Assembly: GCA_019096065.1 (NCBI GenBank)
Contig: JAGUCH010000004.1
Span: forward strand, 4,464,001 to 4,528,000
Source: Paracyclopina nana
Taxonomy: Eukaryota > Arthropoda > Copepoda > Cyclopoida > Cyclopettidae
Reading direction: 5' to 3'
Length of the DNA: 64,000 nt
Both the position numbers and the translations under genes were made by a program. This document shows positions 1 to 12,740 of this stretch, piece by piece. Positions within the stretch are counted from its first letter, which is position 1, and each line of letters begins with the position of its first letter. The notes under the pieces are model-generated. The model was not told the origin of the DNA and did no database searches. It saw only the letters and a list, made by a program, of their open reading frames with translations.

Positions 1-1
1 T

Positions 2-2214
2 CGTCGCTACACCATTTTGGCCGCCGAGGCTGTCTGGGAGTTGTTACCTGACTACCGTGAGCACGAAGCTCCTGCCAAGGATGCCCTAGATGTGTACATC
101 AATCATCGATCCCTTATGGAGGCTCGCACCAGGAATCCTGGCGACCAGCGTGCTTCCAATAATGCATTCCCGCCTGAACTGATGAGGCGATTCGAGGTCA
201 CCTTTAAATTGGGGTCTGATTTTAAGCCTCTTCCCATTCGCGATGTGAAGGCCGATTGCATTGGAAAGTTGGTCAACATTAGGGGCATTGTCACCCGAGC
301 CACCGAAGTCAAGCCAATGCTTCAGGTAGCCACCTACACTTGCGATCAATGTGGCGCTGAGACGTACCAAACTGTCAACTCTACTTCATTTATGCCTTTG
401 CTCATGTGCCCTAGTGATGATTGCCGTATCAACAAATCTGGCGGCCGTTTGCACCTGCAAACCAGGGGCTCCAAATTTATCAAGTTCCAAGAAGTCAAGG
501 TGCAGGAGCACTCCGATTCCGTCCCTGTTGGACATATTCCACGGTCCATCACGGTCTATTCCAGGGGCGAGACTACGCGTCAGTGCATCCCTGGCAATCA
601 CGTGTCTATTGATGGCGTCTACTTGCCAATTGTTCGCACTGGCTTTCAGGCTATGGCGTCTGGACTTTTGTCCGACACTTTCTTGGAAGCTCACAGAATT
701 GTGCTGATCAACAAAACGGAAGACGAAGAACTCGACGGAGAGGAAATCTCGAAGGAGGAATTGAGGCAGTTGCAAGAGGAGAACTTCTATGAAAAATTGG
801 CTTCAAGCATTGCCCCTGAAATTTACGGTCATGAGGATATCAAAAAGGCTCTTTTGCTGCTGCTCGTTGGAGGCGTTGACCGCAACCCATCTGGCATGAA
901 AATTCGTGGCAACATCAACATTTGCCTCATGGGAGATCCTGGTGTGGCCAAGTCTCAACTTCTCTCCTATATGGATAGGTTGGCACCCAGGTCTCAGTTG
1001 ACAACTGGTCGAGGATCAAGCGGCGTGGGTTTGACCGCAGCTGTAATGAAGGATACCTTAACTGGAGAAATGATGCTTGAAGGAGGAGCGCTTGTGCTTG
1101 CTGACCAAGGCATCTGCTGCATTGATGAGTTCGACAAAATGGCAGACCAGGACAGGACTGCAATCCATGAAGTTATGGAGCAGCAAACCGTGTCCATTGC
1201 CAAGGCCGGTATCATGACCACCCTTAATGCTCGCGTTTCTATTTTGGCTGCTGCTAACCCTGCCTACGGTCGATACAACCCCAAAAAGTCGGTGTCTGAG
1301 AACATCCAGTTGCCGGCGGCTCTCCTGTCCCGTTTCGACCTTTTGTGGTTGATTGCTGACAGGCCCGACCGTGACAACGACCTCCGACTGGCTCAGCACA
1401 TCACATATGTGCACAAGAATAATTGCCAGCCTCCAAGCGAATACACCCCAATTGATATGAGGCTGATGAGGCGCTATATTGCTTTATGCAAGAAGCAAAC
1501 TCCCATTGTTCCTGAAGAGCTCACCGATTACATTGTTGGTGCCTATTGTGAGATGAGAAAGGCTGCCAGAAACAATAAGGACATGACCTTTACATCTGCT
1601 CGTACTCTTTTGGCCATTCTCAGGTAATTTCCTATATGTCGAAAACCTCTTGAAAGTTTTTTTTTACATAATCAGTTCTTGCTGCGTCATCGCATTGTCA
1701 TTTCATGGCAATTTAGAGAGAGAAAACGGAAGGTTGTTTTTTATTTGCAGATGAATGATGCACTCAAGTGACCTTTCAAGATATTCCTTAGCATTTTCTT
1801 TTTTCAATGATCTTCGCTCTTTTCAACTAGTTTAAATTAAAGAAAAATATTTTGTTACTTTTTTCTAGATTGGCAACTGCTTTAGCTCGATTGAGAATTG
1901 TGGACACGGTTGAAAAGGAGGACGTTAATGAGGCTATGAGATTGATGGAAATGTCCAAGGATTCTTTGAACCTCGGTATCGAAGACAGACCTGGCAAAGT
2001 CAAGTCTGTCATTGACAGAATCTACGATGTCATTCGAGAAATGCTTCCTATCGGCAGTCAAGGCACCCTGAAAATCTCGGAAATTAAAGAAAGATGCACA
2101 AGCAAGGGTTTTAAGCCTGATCAAATTGACGAGACCATCGATGAGTACGAGAGGCTCAACATTTTTAGCGTGAACCAGGCTCGCACCAAGGTGACTTTTG
2201 TCGACGCCTTGTGA
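2..2214 (+). CDS. MCM7: DNA replication licensing factor MCM7 (5'-truncated by window edge)
   Basis: Subunit of the MCM2-7 hexameric replicative helicase, acting on chromatin in the nucleus. The frame is open from base 2, so the N-terminus (roughly 65 residues by comparison with the usual ~720) lies outside the window. Two exons are visible, about 2-1623 and 1869-2214. The 245-bp intron joins ...LLAILR to [11 protein letters not shown], which is the family sequence. A C4 zinc-binding motif (CDQC ... CPSDDC) is at about 341-435. The AAA+ core has Walker [10 protein letters not shown] (~932-958), Walker [10 protein letters not shown] (~1112-1140) and an arginine finger SRFD (~1327). The C-terminus holds a winged-helix-like region ending FVDAL. 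Identification is secure; only the start is missing. Confidence 0.97.
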
Positions 2215-2241
2215 GCGCTTGTGTACTTAATATTACATGAA

Positions 2242-2247
2242 AATAAA
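2242..2247 (+). terminator. poly(A) signal of MCM7
   Basis: AATAAA 28 bp after the MCM7 stop codon. It is the first canonical hexamer downstream and fits a very short 3' UTR. Confidence 0.6.
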
Positions 2248-2720
2248 TGTCTATACGTTTGGTAGTTGGTAACAACCTTGCCCGACGAGAATTGTTTTTA
2301 AGGTTAGAAGCCCTTAGTTTGTGGTCTGTGTGCTGCGCAAAAGATCCCTATCAATTTTCCAAATCTTGACAAACTTGTTAGGTTGGAAAAAAGTTTCCTC
2401 GAGCCTCCAAGCTTGACCAATCCGGTTGGACTGAGCCCGTCAAGCCCCCACATATTTGACCAATGAAAAGAGAATGTTGATACGAAATTAACAAAAAATG
2501 AATAATGAAAATGCGAGCTTTTTTCCTGATGACCTATGAAAATGTTGCATTTTCAAGGAGAAAGTAGCATGAATCTTATTCACTGACAATTGAAAAATAT
2601 GTGTGTAATCAAGAAAGGTACTAGAACAATTCCCGGGGACCGGTTTGTTCGCGCAGTCCATAAAAGCCCTTGCACTTTGGGAGCGCACGTCATTTGGAAG
2701 TCGCCATCTTAACCACAATC
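2248..2720. other. MCM7-HPD intergenic region
   Basis: About 470 bp with no convincing coding frame. It must contain the HPD promoter and 5' UTR, because the HPD start codon follows directly. I see no obvious TATA box or repeat. Confidence 0.5.
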
Positions 2721-4149
<1,429 letters not shown>

Positions 4150-4201
4150 AAATCAACATAAATTACGTTTAAATTCCACATGATGACATCAGTTGTGCAC
4201 T

Positions 4202-4207
4202 AATAAA
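4202..4207 (+). terminator. poly(A) signal of HPD
   Basis: AATAAA 53 bp after the HPD stop codon, overlapping a second near-hexamer (AATAAG). Confidence 0.6.
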
Positions 4208-4255
4208 ATAAGTATGATAATTTGTATTTGTGCTGCGTAGCATGAATAGAATATG

Positions 4256-6601
4256 TCATCTCCTTGCTGAAAGTCTTGGCAAAATCACCTCGAATTGCGT
4301 ATCCAAGTCCCAGTTATTCGATTTGATCTCTTTGTCAAGCGACTCCAAGTCTTCTTTTAGGCTTTGGTACCCGCATCGAACATAAAGGATCAATGCCGAT
4401 AACGATTGGCAGGAATGTATGATGCCACGCAGAATATCGCTTAATCTCAGGGTTTCATCATCATTTATGGTTGGGGGATCACATTTCGAAAAGTAGAAAC
4501 CGGCTCTCCTCAAAAATGGCCGAGGATAGTCAATCATCAATTTGAGAATGCCTAAAAAAAATTATCACGCTGTAGAAAATAGAAATTATGATGGATGGGC
4601 GACCTTTTCATCCTTTATCTCATATTCTAGTAGAGAAATGCAACCCAAAATGGAAATGTCAGGGAAAATGCAAAAGATTCGCGGCGGGTGCTCAATCAAA
4701 ATCAATCCTTATCAAAAATAGTTGCACCCACTGGCCAATTTTTGCAGCCATTTTAGAAAAAGCAATTAGCAGTACTCATTTCAGCTAATTAATATTATCT
4801 ATTTATGTCCCGTTCATCTGCGCACTAGCATAAAAATGGCCAAAAACAAAAGCCGTATTTTTTCAAGGCTCGCATATTTCTAAAAATTCTATGAATCATC
4901 AGCGATAATTTGAAAAGTATTAAAAGGAGCTATTATAAGCACTCGGGTAGTGTTAATTGGGCTAATTAGATAATTAAGGTTCGTGAGGCTTACCTTGAAA
5001 TTGTTCCAATTTCAGCACCTCGAGAATTAGACTTATTTCTTGCAACATCACGCACCGACCCAAAAGGAATTTGGCCACATGCATGGGTAATTTCTCCCCC
5101 TCGAATGTTAATTTGCGCAGGTTTTCAAAAGGCTGCTCGGCTAAATCTGGCACACGACCCACAAACAGCTCATCTGATATGGTGGAGGGATTGACTATGA
5201 CAAGCTCTTCCAAGTTGGCGCACTGCAACGCGAACGGATTGAGCGTTTGTGGGTGCAAAAATTCGGGCTCTGTCAAGTTGAGCCTTTTCAAGGAGGGACC
5301 CCAAAGCTGAAGGTTCCTCATTTGGATGACAAACAGCATGTTGAGGCAATTGATGTCCAAATAAAGGCGTAGGTTTCCTTTGACAAATTCGGGAAAAAGG
5401 TCCAAATGCACGAGGCATTTGTCCACGCTCGCGTCGTAGTTGAACTCGAAGACGTTGTAAATCACTCTGACTTCGCAGATGCTCGGGCAAACGGGAGCCA
5501 CCTTTGATATGCCGTGCGCATCTCGAAAAGTCATAAAAGTCAAATTGTCCAATTTCAATAATGGACCGGGAATGGCATTGTTGTTGTTCTCCTTATTTTC
5601 AGCCAGCCAAATGTCCAGTGCATTTTGCACGTTGCTCGATTTCCCCCTTAAAGCGTCGATTCTGCTGAGCTTCTTCAGCCTTTTCAGCAAGTGGAGGACG
5701 CCAGCACTCTCCAATTTTGTGCAGTGGTTCAAATTGAGCCAGGCCAGGCTCCCAGACATTTGTGCAATGACATTACAGCACTCATTATCCACGCTGGACT
5801 CGCTCAAGTCGAGGGTGTGAAGGTGCAGACAGTTGATTTGCAGCAGTTGCAAAACTTGGGCCATAATGTCTGTCTCGATGTCGATATGCTTCAACCCGGG
5901 CAATTTGAGCGTGTGCAGGTTCGCAAATGAAGCCATTTTCATCAGGGTTGGCTCGAAGTCAAAGTCGATTAGGTCAATGACGGGCTTTGTCAGTGCTATC
6001 AGCCTGCAGTCCCGATCAGCTTTCTCAATATGCTTGAGAAATGATTCAATCGCCATAGAGCTGTCTTGAAACATGCTTGCCTTGTCCAGAACCAATTTTC
6101 TGAAAGGTGCAATTAACCCTTCAATGAGCATAAGTAAGCAAAAAAATTTGGGAAAAATCATAATTGCTGGCCATGTCAATATGGAAGCAAAAAACAGGAT
6201 TTTTGCCCACGACCTACGTACGTACGACTTACCTGGTAAACCTGTTGAGTAAACACCCGATGGCATCGTAGTAAATCTCATCGAGCAGCGACTTTTCGCT
6301 CAGAATGAGCGACTGCAATTTGGCCATAAAATCATCATACAAATTGGCCGGTATGCAATTGCTCACTTCCACAAAGTATTTCCGACAATTTTCGCTGCTT
6401 CCCTCGCATTTCGCCTTTAAGCTCTTGGATAGTCTCCATTTGCCGCACGCCTAATAAAAAGTGCGTTAAAGCTAGTAGTAGAAAGCAACAATAACAAACA
6501 TTTACCTTAGAAGTTGATTTGGCACTTTGGTGTAGTAAAGAAGCAATGTATTTAACGACAATTTCAGAGAGGCAAACCACTTGTCTTTGCTTCGGCCCCA
6601 T
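4256..6601 (-). CDS. leucine-rich-repeat protein, FBXL-like, lineage-specific
   Basis: Four exons reconstructed on the minus strand (6506-6601, 6233-6450, 4994-6099, 4256-4551), 571 aa with continuous phase and GT/AG ends. The start MGPKQRQVV is the first ATG and lies right at the 5' end of the first exon. The protein begins with ~120 residues of helical, Cys-containing sequence. It continues with irregular leucine-rich repeats, such as LHTLDLSESSVDN, LAWLNLNHCTKLES and LRKLTFEGEKLP, spaced about 25-30 residues apart. This resembles F-box/LRR substrate adaptors, but I cannot identify an F-box in the N-terminal part. Expected role: protein-protein interaction, possibly ubiquitin ligase recruitment (inference). 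No paralogue lies in the window. Gene existence is well supported; function is not. Confidence 0.8.
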
Positions 6602-8206
6602 CCTACCATAGGGCCGTCGACCGACTAAAATGGGCTCAGATTTTCCATTTTTTTGCGTGGGTCGAAGAAACTCTCACTCGTTTTGCGTAGGCCACTAGCT
6701 CCATTTTGGAGCCTTGGCTGCATGCGCAACCGCGGCCTGCAAAATGATAAACTACTTCAATTATATCAGCTGCAAGCATCTCGGGTCATATCAACGCGCC
6801 GAATTATCATCGATGAAGAAAACAACGTCAGGTGTTCGTTTTCGTGTAGTAAAATTGCCAAGTCTTCTTTTGCCCCCGGGGAGTCATTTGAGGCAATGAA
6901 AGGTGCGGAAAACATGATGGAGAGGATAATTGGGACTTGGTACTATACGTGCCGAATTCTCAATCATGACAAGAGAGAAATGGCCAAAACTTTGCTACAT
7001 TACATGCAGCATGTTGCAAAGAATGCTGGCTGCCCGCGGTCAAGATCAGCTCCTCAAGTTTTAAGCTCATTGGAGCTGAGCAGGGCGCGCAAACAAAAAA
7101 CAAGATAACAATCATGTGCTACAGTCAATAGCCATTCTAATTGAAATCCTAGAAGTTATACGTGACGTATCTGATCTTGCTGCAAAGATTTAATTCCACT
7201 ACTAAATAGGAAAATAGTGGTAGTATTTTCTGGGAAAAGTCAGAAGCCAGATTTTGTCAAAGGGACTGCTTTAGCTACTCTAAAGGCAACTTTTATTGTC
7301 CATATGCATAGTATACAGCCAAGAAGACCACTCACGCATGTTACAGGAGGAGCAGCAAAAAGCTCCTTCATCTTGAATTGAACATCAAAGGTTCAACGCT
7401 GCATGGGCTATTCAAATACAAAGACTTTTTTCCCGTCCAGATCAGCAGCACACAAGTTTTTCTTGGTACTTTACATAGCGTGACTATCGCATTAGGAAGA
7501 AACAAATGATTTGGGAAAGATGCATGTTCCACCTTCAAGAATTATGTGTCAAAATTAGGGTCTGGTTCGCCTGAAATATGGCTGCATTTACCGAAATCCC
7601 TTAATAGATCGCTACGACACGGTGGGCGTGGCTCATGCACGACCAACAAGCCATTTGGATATATGGGGCTACGTTAATGGTTTTCTCCTCGAGGAAAGAA
7701 GCGTGCGCCACTCATTAAAATAAACTAGACAAAATGCTGCTGCTGTGCAAGTTTGTAGCACGTATGCTATATAATTTTCCGCAAAAATATGTACAATAAG
7801 CCTGTAGCATATACTCATAAAATGCTCCATCATGCGGATGCTAATGTGATGCAAAAGGAAGCCTCGAGACCCGAAATCGGATTAAAAACGGATTTTCAGC
7901 CGTGCACACAAGAAAAGTGGAGGTCTCGTCATCTGCTCGCCGTGGAGCTGCCGTGAATGTATAAACGCGAAAACGTCCGTTGAGATTCCGAGATTTCCCG
8001 TTGGACTTTGACCTGTTGGATTTTGAGCGCCTTAGCCAAGAATTACGTTCGTACGGGCTCTCAGGTTGCGCACCATCATCATCTTCTCAGTCTCCTCCAG
8101 ACGCTCGACCTGCCCAGAGCTGCACAAGTATACACACATTCCCTGGCAATTTTGACTCGCCAGGCTAGATTGTTAAAAAAGTGGTGGTGATTTCAACGCG
8201 CGCATC
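6602..8206. other. intergenic region
   Basis: 1.6 kb between the LRR gene and the HLH gene. A 151-codon plus-strand frame at 6653-7108 has no recognisable domain, and its composition gives no reason to call it a gene. The last ~250 bp should include the HLH gene promoter and 5' UTR. No repeats stand out. Confidence 0.4.
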
Positions 8207-10138
8207 ATGAACGGCCGCCGTCCTCCTCATAGTAACAGGTTACTGCAGCAGCGAAGAGCTGCCCAAATTGCCTCGAATGCAGAGAAATACAGGCGATATT
8301 GCAGCAGCAGTGCCTTTGAAAAGGCGAATTTTGCACATTTTAGCAAAAGTCCGGTACAAATGAAGGCTCGTGCTGTCATCCGCAAATATCGAATGCACAT
8401 CAGACAAATGGAGTTCAAACGACTACAAATGCTCGTGCCCAGCGTACAAAACATGCAACAAGAACCTAGTGAAGTAAGTGATTCTGTTTTTTTTTCTTCT
8501 GTTCGAAATGGTTGATTAATGACGGCCCCTCGAGATGTGGCTACAGTGGTTTTAAACCCGACCAGATGTTGACCATATATTCGTTGATCTGGCCAACCAG
8601 ATTGACCCAATGTGTTGATGATGGTCATGATCACCATCGCGCGCACTTAACCTCAAAATTAATCTCTGGTAGACATCTCTCGCGCGAAATCATAACAATG
8701 AGTCCCTAGGTGGTCTCCAATAGCGTTTATTGCATGGTACTCCTTTTCGTGGTGATTGGAATGCTGTTCAGCCAATTTTCCCAACACTTTGCTGCTCCCA
8801 ATCTAATGAGAATTTAAGAAAATGCACCTGCTCCACCAGCACAGCGCAGTGACAAAGTGTGATTAACCCAGGGGTTAAAACAGGACCATAAAAATTCCGT
8901 TGTCTTGAGCATGAGCGCCGTGGCCATAAAAAATCCACGACTGTCGATGACCGTGACATGTTTAAAGTTTTTGGATATACATGCGCTCTTCACTCTCTAT
9001 GAAGTACCCTCATATTATGGGGTTCGTTAAGCACTGACAATGCTAATTTATGGGGCAGCAATTGTGGCAAGAATTTTTTAATTTTCGAAATGAGCATGCG
9101 AAAAATCAGCAGGTGCGCGCGTCTTCTGTCTGAAAAAATGTTAATCCTTTTTGCCACATTGGTGCAAGATCCGCGTCCACTATTTATGTGTTCTATTGCT
9201 GCTGGCAAGATGAAACAGATGATGCGAGTCTCACTTTTTGGAATTTCGTCCAGCTGCTGCTATTTCAACAGGTCGGGTCATTGATAAGCTTTTCTGGAAT
9301 TCCATCTCGAATTTGTTGGAACTGGGGTCGCCATAAAGAAACTTGGTCAGAAATGTAATATGGCTATTTTTGGCACTTTGATTAATGGACTGAAAAATGA
9401 TACATTTTTGTCACCACCGCCGCGTACAACGTTAAAAAAAGATGGATATTCCTTTATATATATACACAATTTCATGGTCCTTTTTTTCCTTGTTATAGGT
9501 ACAAATCTTGAACGAGGCAGTGGCCTATATTGACCAGCTCCATCACAAACTTCTCGACCAAATTCATTCAGTCGGACTACCACCTCAATTAATCAAAGGT
9601 AAAAAGAGGGACACTTTTTTTCTCGTACTTTTTTTGCAACGAAAGAATTTTTCCGTTGGCAATGGCAGCGCACATTGATTCTTTTCACCCGAAATTATTT
9701 GAGGATGTTCTTTTTTTCGCCTTGACGCACACAAAAGTAGAAATGGGTCGTCGCCCATTCATTATATGTAAGAAGTAACCTGAGACGCTCACACAGGACA
9801 ACTCGCATTGAGTGGACTATGAGCATCCCTTAGAAGGAAAAACGGTTAGGATCCTTTTGTGAGCTCCCTCCAGGGGGAAGTTTACTCTAAGGATGCCGAT
9901 TTTTGAAGTCTACTGCTCCGCACAGTTGGAGGTCATGAAAAGCGCTAATTTGGTCCCCTCTCGCTTTTTCGTTGCAGCAGGACTCAAGAAGAACAACAGC
10001 AGCACAAGTAGTTGTTGCAGCAGTAACAGCTTCTCCATCAGCCAAAGAAAAAGTCACCCAGCTGAAAACATGGGCATGAATGAGCTCAAGAGTCTACTGG
10101 CACAAGTGATGTCGCAAAGGTTGCTAATAAAGAAATAA
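8207..10138 (+). CDS. small helix-loop-helix protein with weak or absent basic region
   Basis: Three exons, 8207-8473, 9499-9598 and 9981-10138, give 174 aa in continuous frame (introns 1025 and 382 bp). The HLH motif is split by intron 1. Helix 1 is around MEFKRLQMLVPSV, the loop is QNMQQEPSE, and helix 2 is VQILNEAVAYIDQLHHKLL (residues ~65-115). This matches the hydrophobic pattern of Id/bHLH dimerisation domains (LVP...V.IL..A..YI..L). The segment before helix 1 (ARAVIRKYRMHIRQ) is positively charged but lacks the usual E-R-x-R DNA-contact pattern, so an Id-like dimerising regulator is plausible. The C-terminus is Ser/Asn/Cys-rich. The start is the ATG at 8207; in-frame upstream sequence offers no better one. 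I cannot name an orthologue. Confidence 0.72.
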
Positions 10139-10606
10139 GATATGCTGATCTCATATTTAATAGATGGGTGGTTGTTCACAATAGTAGTAACTCTTATTGC
10201 ATACGTAACGCATTGTCGTTTCACAACAAGTATCATCATAATAATTACAGGATTACATAGCTGTAGTAGAGTCTCATAAAGTGTGGAATAGTGAAGGGAC
10301 TATAAATGAAGAGTAATTGAAATTTCACGCAAAAAAATCATTATATGGAGGAATGTCTTGAGAAAATTATTTTGAAAAAATAGACGGACGCCATGATGGA
10401 AGCGTCACACCAATTCACAACTTGTAATTTTCAGTAATTCACAGTGAACGAAAATGAGGTAAACAAAAAGAGGCGAAATTAACATCACATGTAGTATAGT
10501 ACGCATTTAGCAGCATTGATCGTCTAAAAGTTTCTTCTTGGTTCTCCAGCATCAGCTCGTTAGAAGGAGTAATAATAGTAGTTTTTTCACAAGGAGCAAG
10601 AGGAGG
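10139..10606. other. convergent 3' region between HLH gene and MKK4
   Basis: About 470 bp, AT-rich, presumably the 3' UTRs of two convergent genes. No coding frame or repeat is recognisable. Confidence 0.4.
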
Positions 10607-12064
10607 TCATTTTAGAGTTGAAGACGCGTCAGAGGGAAAATCTACATCCATACTCTCCACGGCGTTATTGTACCGCTCTAGGACATCGCTGACGTAGCCG
10701 GCCATGTTGACAGCGGTCGCTTCGGCCTCGGCCCTTTTAATGAAGGGGTCCTTTAACAAACCAACATATTTGGGCCTTTGGAGCTCGTCTTTGATCAGGC
10801 AAGTGTTGACAAAGTTAACAAACTCGAGCGAAAATGTGCGCCCCGTGGTGGGATCCTTGGGCTCGAGGCGAGGAGGATCCCCGTGAACAACCTGCTGCAG
10901 CTGGTCGAATACCGAATTCCATTTCCGGTATGGGAAACGGCCAGTTGACAGCTCGATCAGAGTGATCCCCAGGGACCAGACATCTGACCTGACATCATAG
11001 CCCTTGGCCCTTTGAGGGTCAATTCTCTCGGGGGCCATGTAGGGCCTGCAGCCCGCATCTCTCGTCTTTGCAATTGAGTCGACCAGCTTGCCAGAAATGC
11101 CGAAATCGCACAGCTTTATGTTGCCCTTGCGATCGAGTAGGATGTTAGAGGGCTTCACATCCCGGTGGATGATCTTGAGCTCGTCCTTTAAATAGTTAAG
11201 GGCACGGACCACAGCCGATGTGATCTGGCATATAACAGCTTCAGGGATGAAGTCCACCTCGACGTGGTAGATGAATTTGTAAAACTTGTCCAGGCTGATG
11301 TCCATTTGCTCCATGCAAATCCAGCAGTCGCCCTCTTTGAAGATGGCCCCGTAAAAGGTGACGATGAAGGGACATCCCTTCGACTTCATGACAACTTCGA
11401 GGTCCATGAGGAGGCTTTTCTGCTCACGCTCATCGACAGTGGAACGGATCCGCTTGACTGCCATCACGGACTGAGTTTTTTTGAACACCATCCGGTTGAC
11501 AGCGCCAAAGGCTCCGCGGCCAATCTCGCCGTCATCCATAAGGTCCTCGGCTTTGAACTCATGCTCCTCCCCGTCAATCTTAAGAGTGCCCGTTGATTGT
11601 GAGTTTTGGTAGAAGGGAAACTTGATGTCGATGGCTGCCGACTTGGAGGCTGTAGCTGCCTTCTGGAAATCCGAGAATCCCAGGCCAGTAGGCTTCCTCA
11701 TGTTTGGCTGGGAAAGGCTCATCTTGAGGCCGGACCGCTTTTCCTGCTGAACCGGAGACAGAAGAGTCGGTATGCGACCCCCACCAGGGACAATGGGCAG
11801 ACTTGACGGAGGGATGTTGCGAATCCTGTGCTCTGGAACAAGGCCTCCGGATGAGGACGGCGAGGTTGGGGACATAGAAGGCGTGGACGAGTTGGAGCTC
11901 ATGGACGATGCACAGCCGTGGTTTGCTCCGCCGCGTCCAGATCCTGGTCGATTCGATCTGTCCCAAGCGTTGTACTGTTCGTTACCACGACCAGATCCCG
12001 GACGAGAGAGCCTAGAAAAGGCCGGGCTGGACTCTTGGGCCGCCATTGCTAACAACAGGGACAA
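10607..12064 (-). CDS. MAP2K4: dual-specificity MAP kinase kinase 4 (JNK kinase)
   Basis: Cytosolic kinase that phosphorylates Thr and Tyr in JNK/p38. One uninterrupted 485-codon frame. Residues 1-105 are Ser/Pro/Gly-rich and low complexity. A MAPK docking-like site (EKRSGLKMSL) is at 108-117. The kinase domain has the Gly loop GRGAFGAV (182-189), catalytic Lys204 in MAVKRI, HRDVKPSN (300-307), DFG (320-322) and the MKK4-type activation loop SIAKT with phospho-acceptors Ser330 and Thr334, followed by GCRPYMAPERIDP. A C-terminal DVD-like segment (AGYVSDVLERY) for MAP3K docking is present. Two possible starts exist, Met1 (12064) and Met7 (MAAQESS, 12046); the latter looks more like family N-termini. 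The coding region has no intron. Confidence 0.95.
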   Translation of the reverse strand: MSLLLAMAAQESSPAFSRLSRPGSGRGNEQYNAWDRSNRPGSGRGGANHGCASSMSSNSSTPSMSPTSPSSSGGLVPEHRIRNIPPSSLPIVPGGGRIPTLLSPVQQEKRSGLKMSLSQPNMRKPTGLGFSDFQKAATASKSAAIDIKFPFYQNSQSTGTLKIDGEEHEFKAEDLMDDGEIGRGAFGAVNRMVFKKTQSVMAVKRIRSTVDEREQKSLLMDLEVVMKSKGCPFIVTFYGAIFKEGDCWICMEQMDISLDKFYKFIYHVEVDFIPEAVICQITSAVVRALNYLKDELKIIHRDVKPSNILLDRKGNIKLCDFGISGKLVDSIAKTRDAGCRPYMAPERIDPQRAKGYDVRSDVWSLGITLIELSTGRFPYRKWNSVFDQLQQVVHGDPPRLEPKDPTTGRTFSLEFVNFVNTCLIKDELQRPKYVGLLKDPFIKRAEAEATAVNMAGYVSDVLERYNNAVESMDVDFPSDASSTLK

Positions 12065-12740
12065 CTTGGTCCGTGCATGTTCACAACGGCCTCTCTCTCT
12101 TCAGAGCTGCCGAAAACTGCCTCCACTGCTACTGCGACGTCGTCAAAAAGGGATCCGAGCGGCCTCGAGTGGAGCTTTACGGCCCTAAAGTCTTCTTATT
12201 GCACTCGATAAGGACGAAACGGAAACAACACAAAGAATACAAGGTGAAAACTGGAGGCAATAAATGATTTTTAAAACTAATGAAATGTCGTAATTTATCG
12301 ACTTTTCCAAAATTTGACTTGGATTTGTTTACGACTCTCAGCTTTTTTTCTTCCCTTTCATAGCTACCAGACTAATCTTATTCGTTGTGGGCTATTCTAT
12401 ATTTTGGCCATTTTTGAAAATATATGCGCACATTCATAGTTACTGAACCTAGACCTGTTCCGTTCGCGAAAAAGATTCAGGAAAATTGATTTGTTGTCAA
12501 ATTGCCGAGAGTTGTCAAGCTAGCAAAGGAAAATGTGGGAGTATTGAGTCGAATTCCCTTTTGGCAACGCTCTCGATCGCCCTCAGTCTGCATTTCAACC
12601 ATGTGATTCTGCCTATCAGCCTGCAAAAATACTACTCAAGATGCAATCTTCTTAGTAAGCCGCTTTTTATTAAATTCACACCTGTCACAACTTTAAAACT
12701 GCCTGCTTTCAGCCACGGAGTTTTTTCCCATGTTGTCAAA
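12065..12740. other. divergent promoter region of MKK4 and the KIAA2013 orthologue
   Basis: About 680 bp between two divergently transcribed starts. An open frame at 12486-12917 overlaps the true start of the next gene in the same frame and simply extends it upstream. Nothing before the Met at 12741 resembles the family. Confidence 0.4.

Noticed and set aside
6653-7108. 151-codon plus-strand frame as a gene
   Set aside because: No domain, no splice partners, and the composition looks like non-coding sequence; upstream of the LRR gene.
12486-12740. N-terminal extension of the KIAA2013 orthologue
   Set aside because: The frame happens to stay open upstream, but the sequence is not family-like and [11 protein letters not shown] is a good start before the membrane segment.
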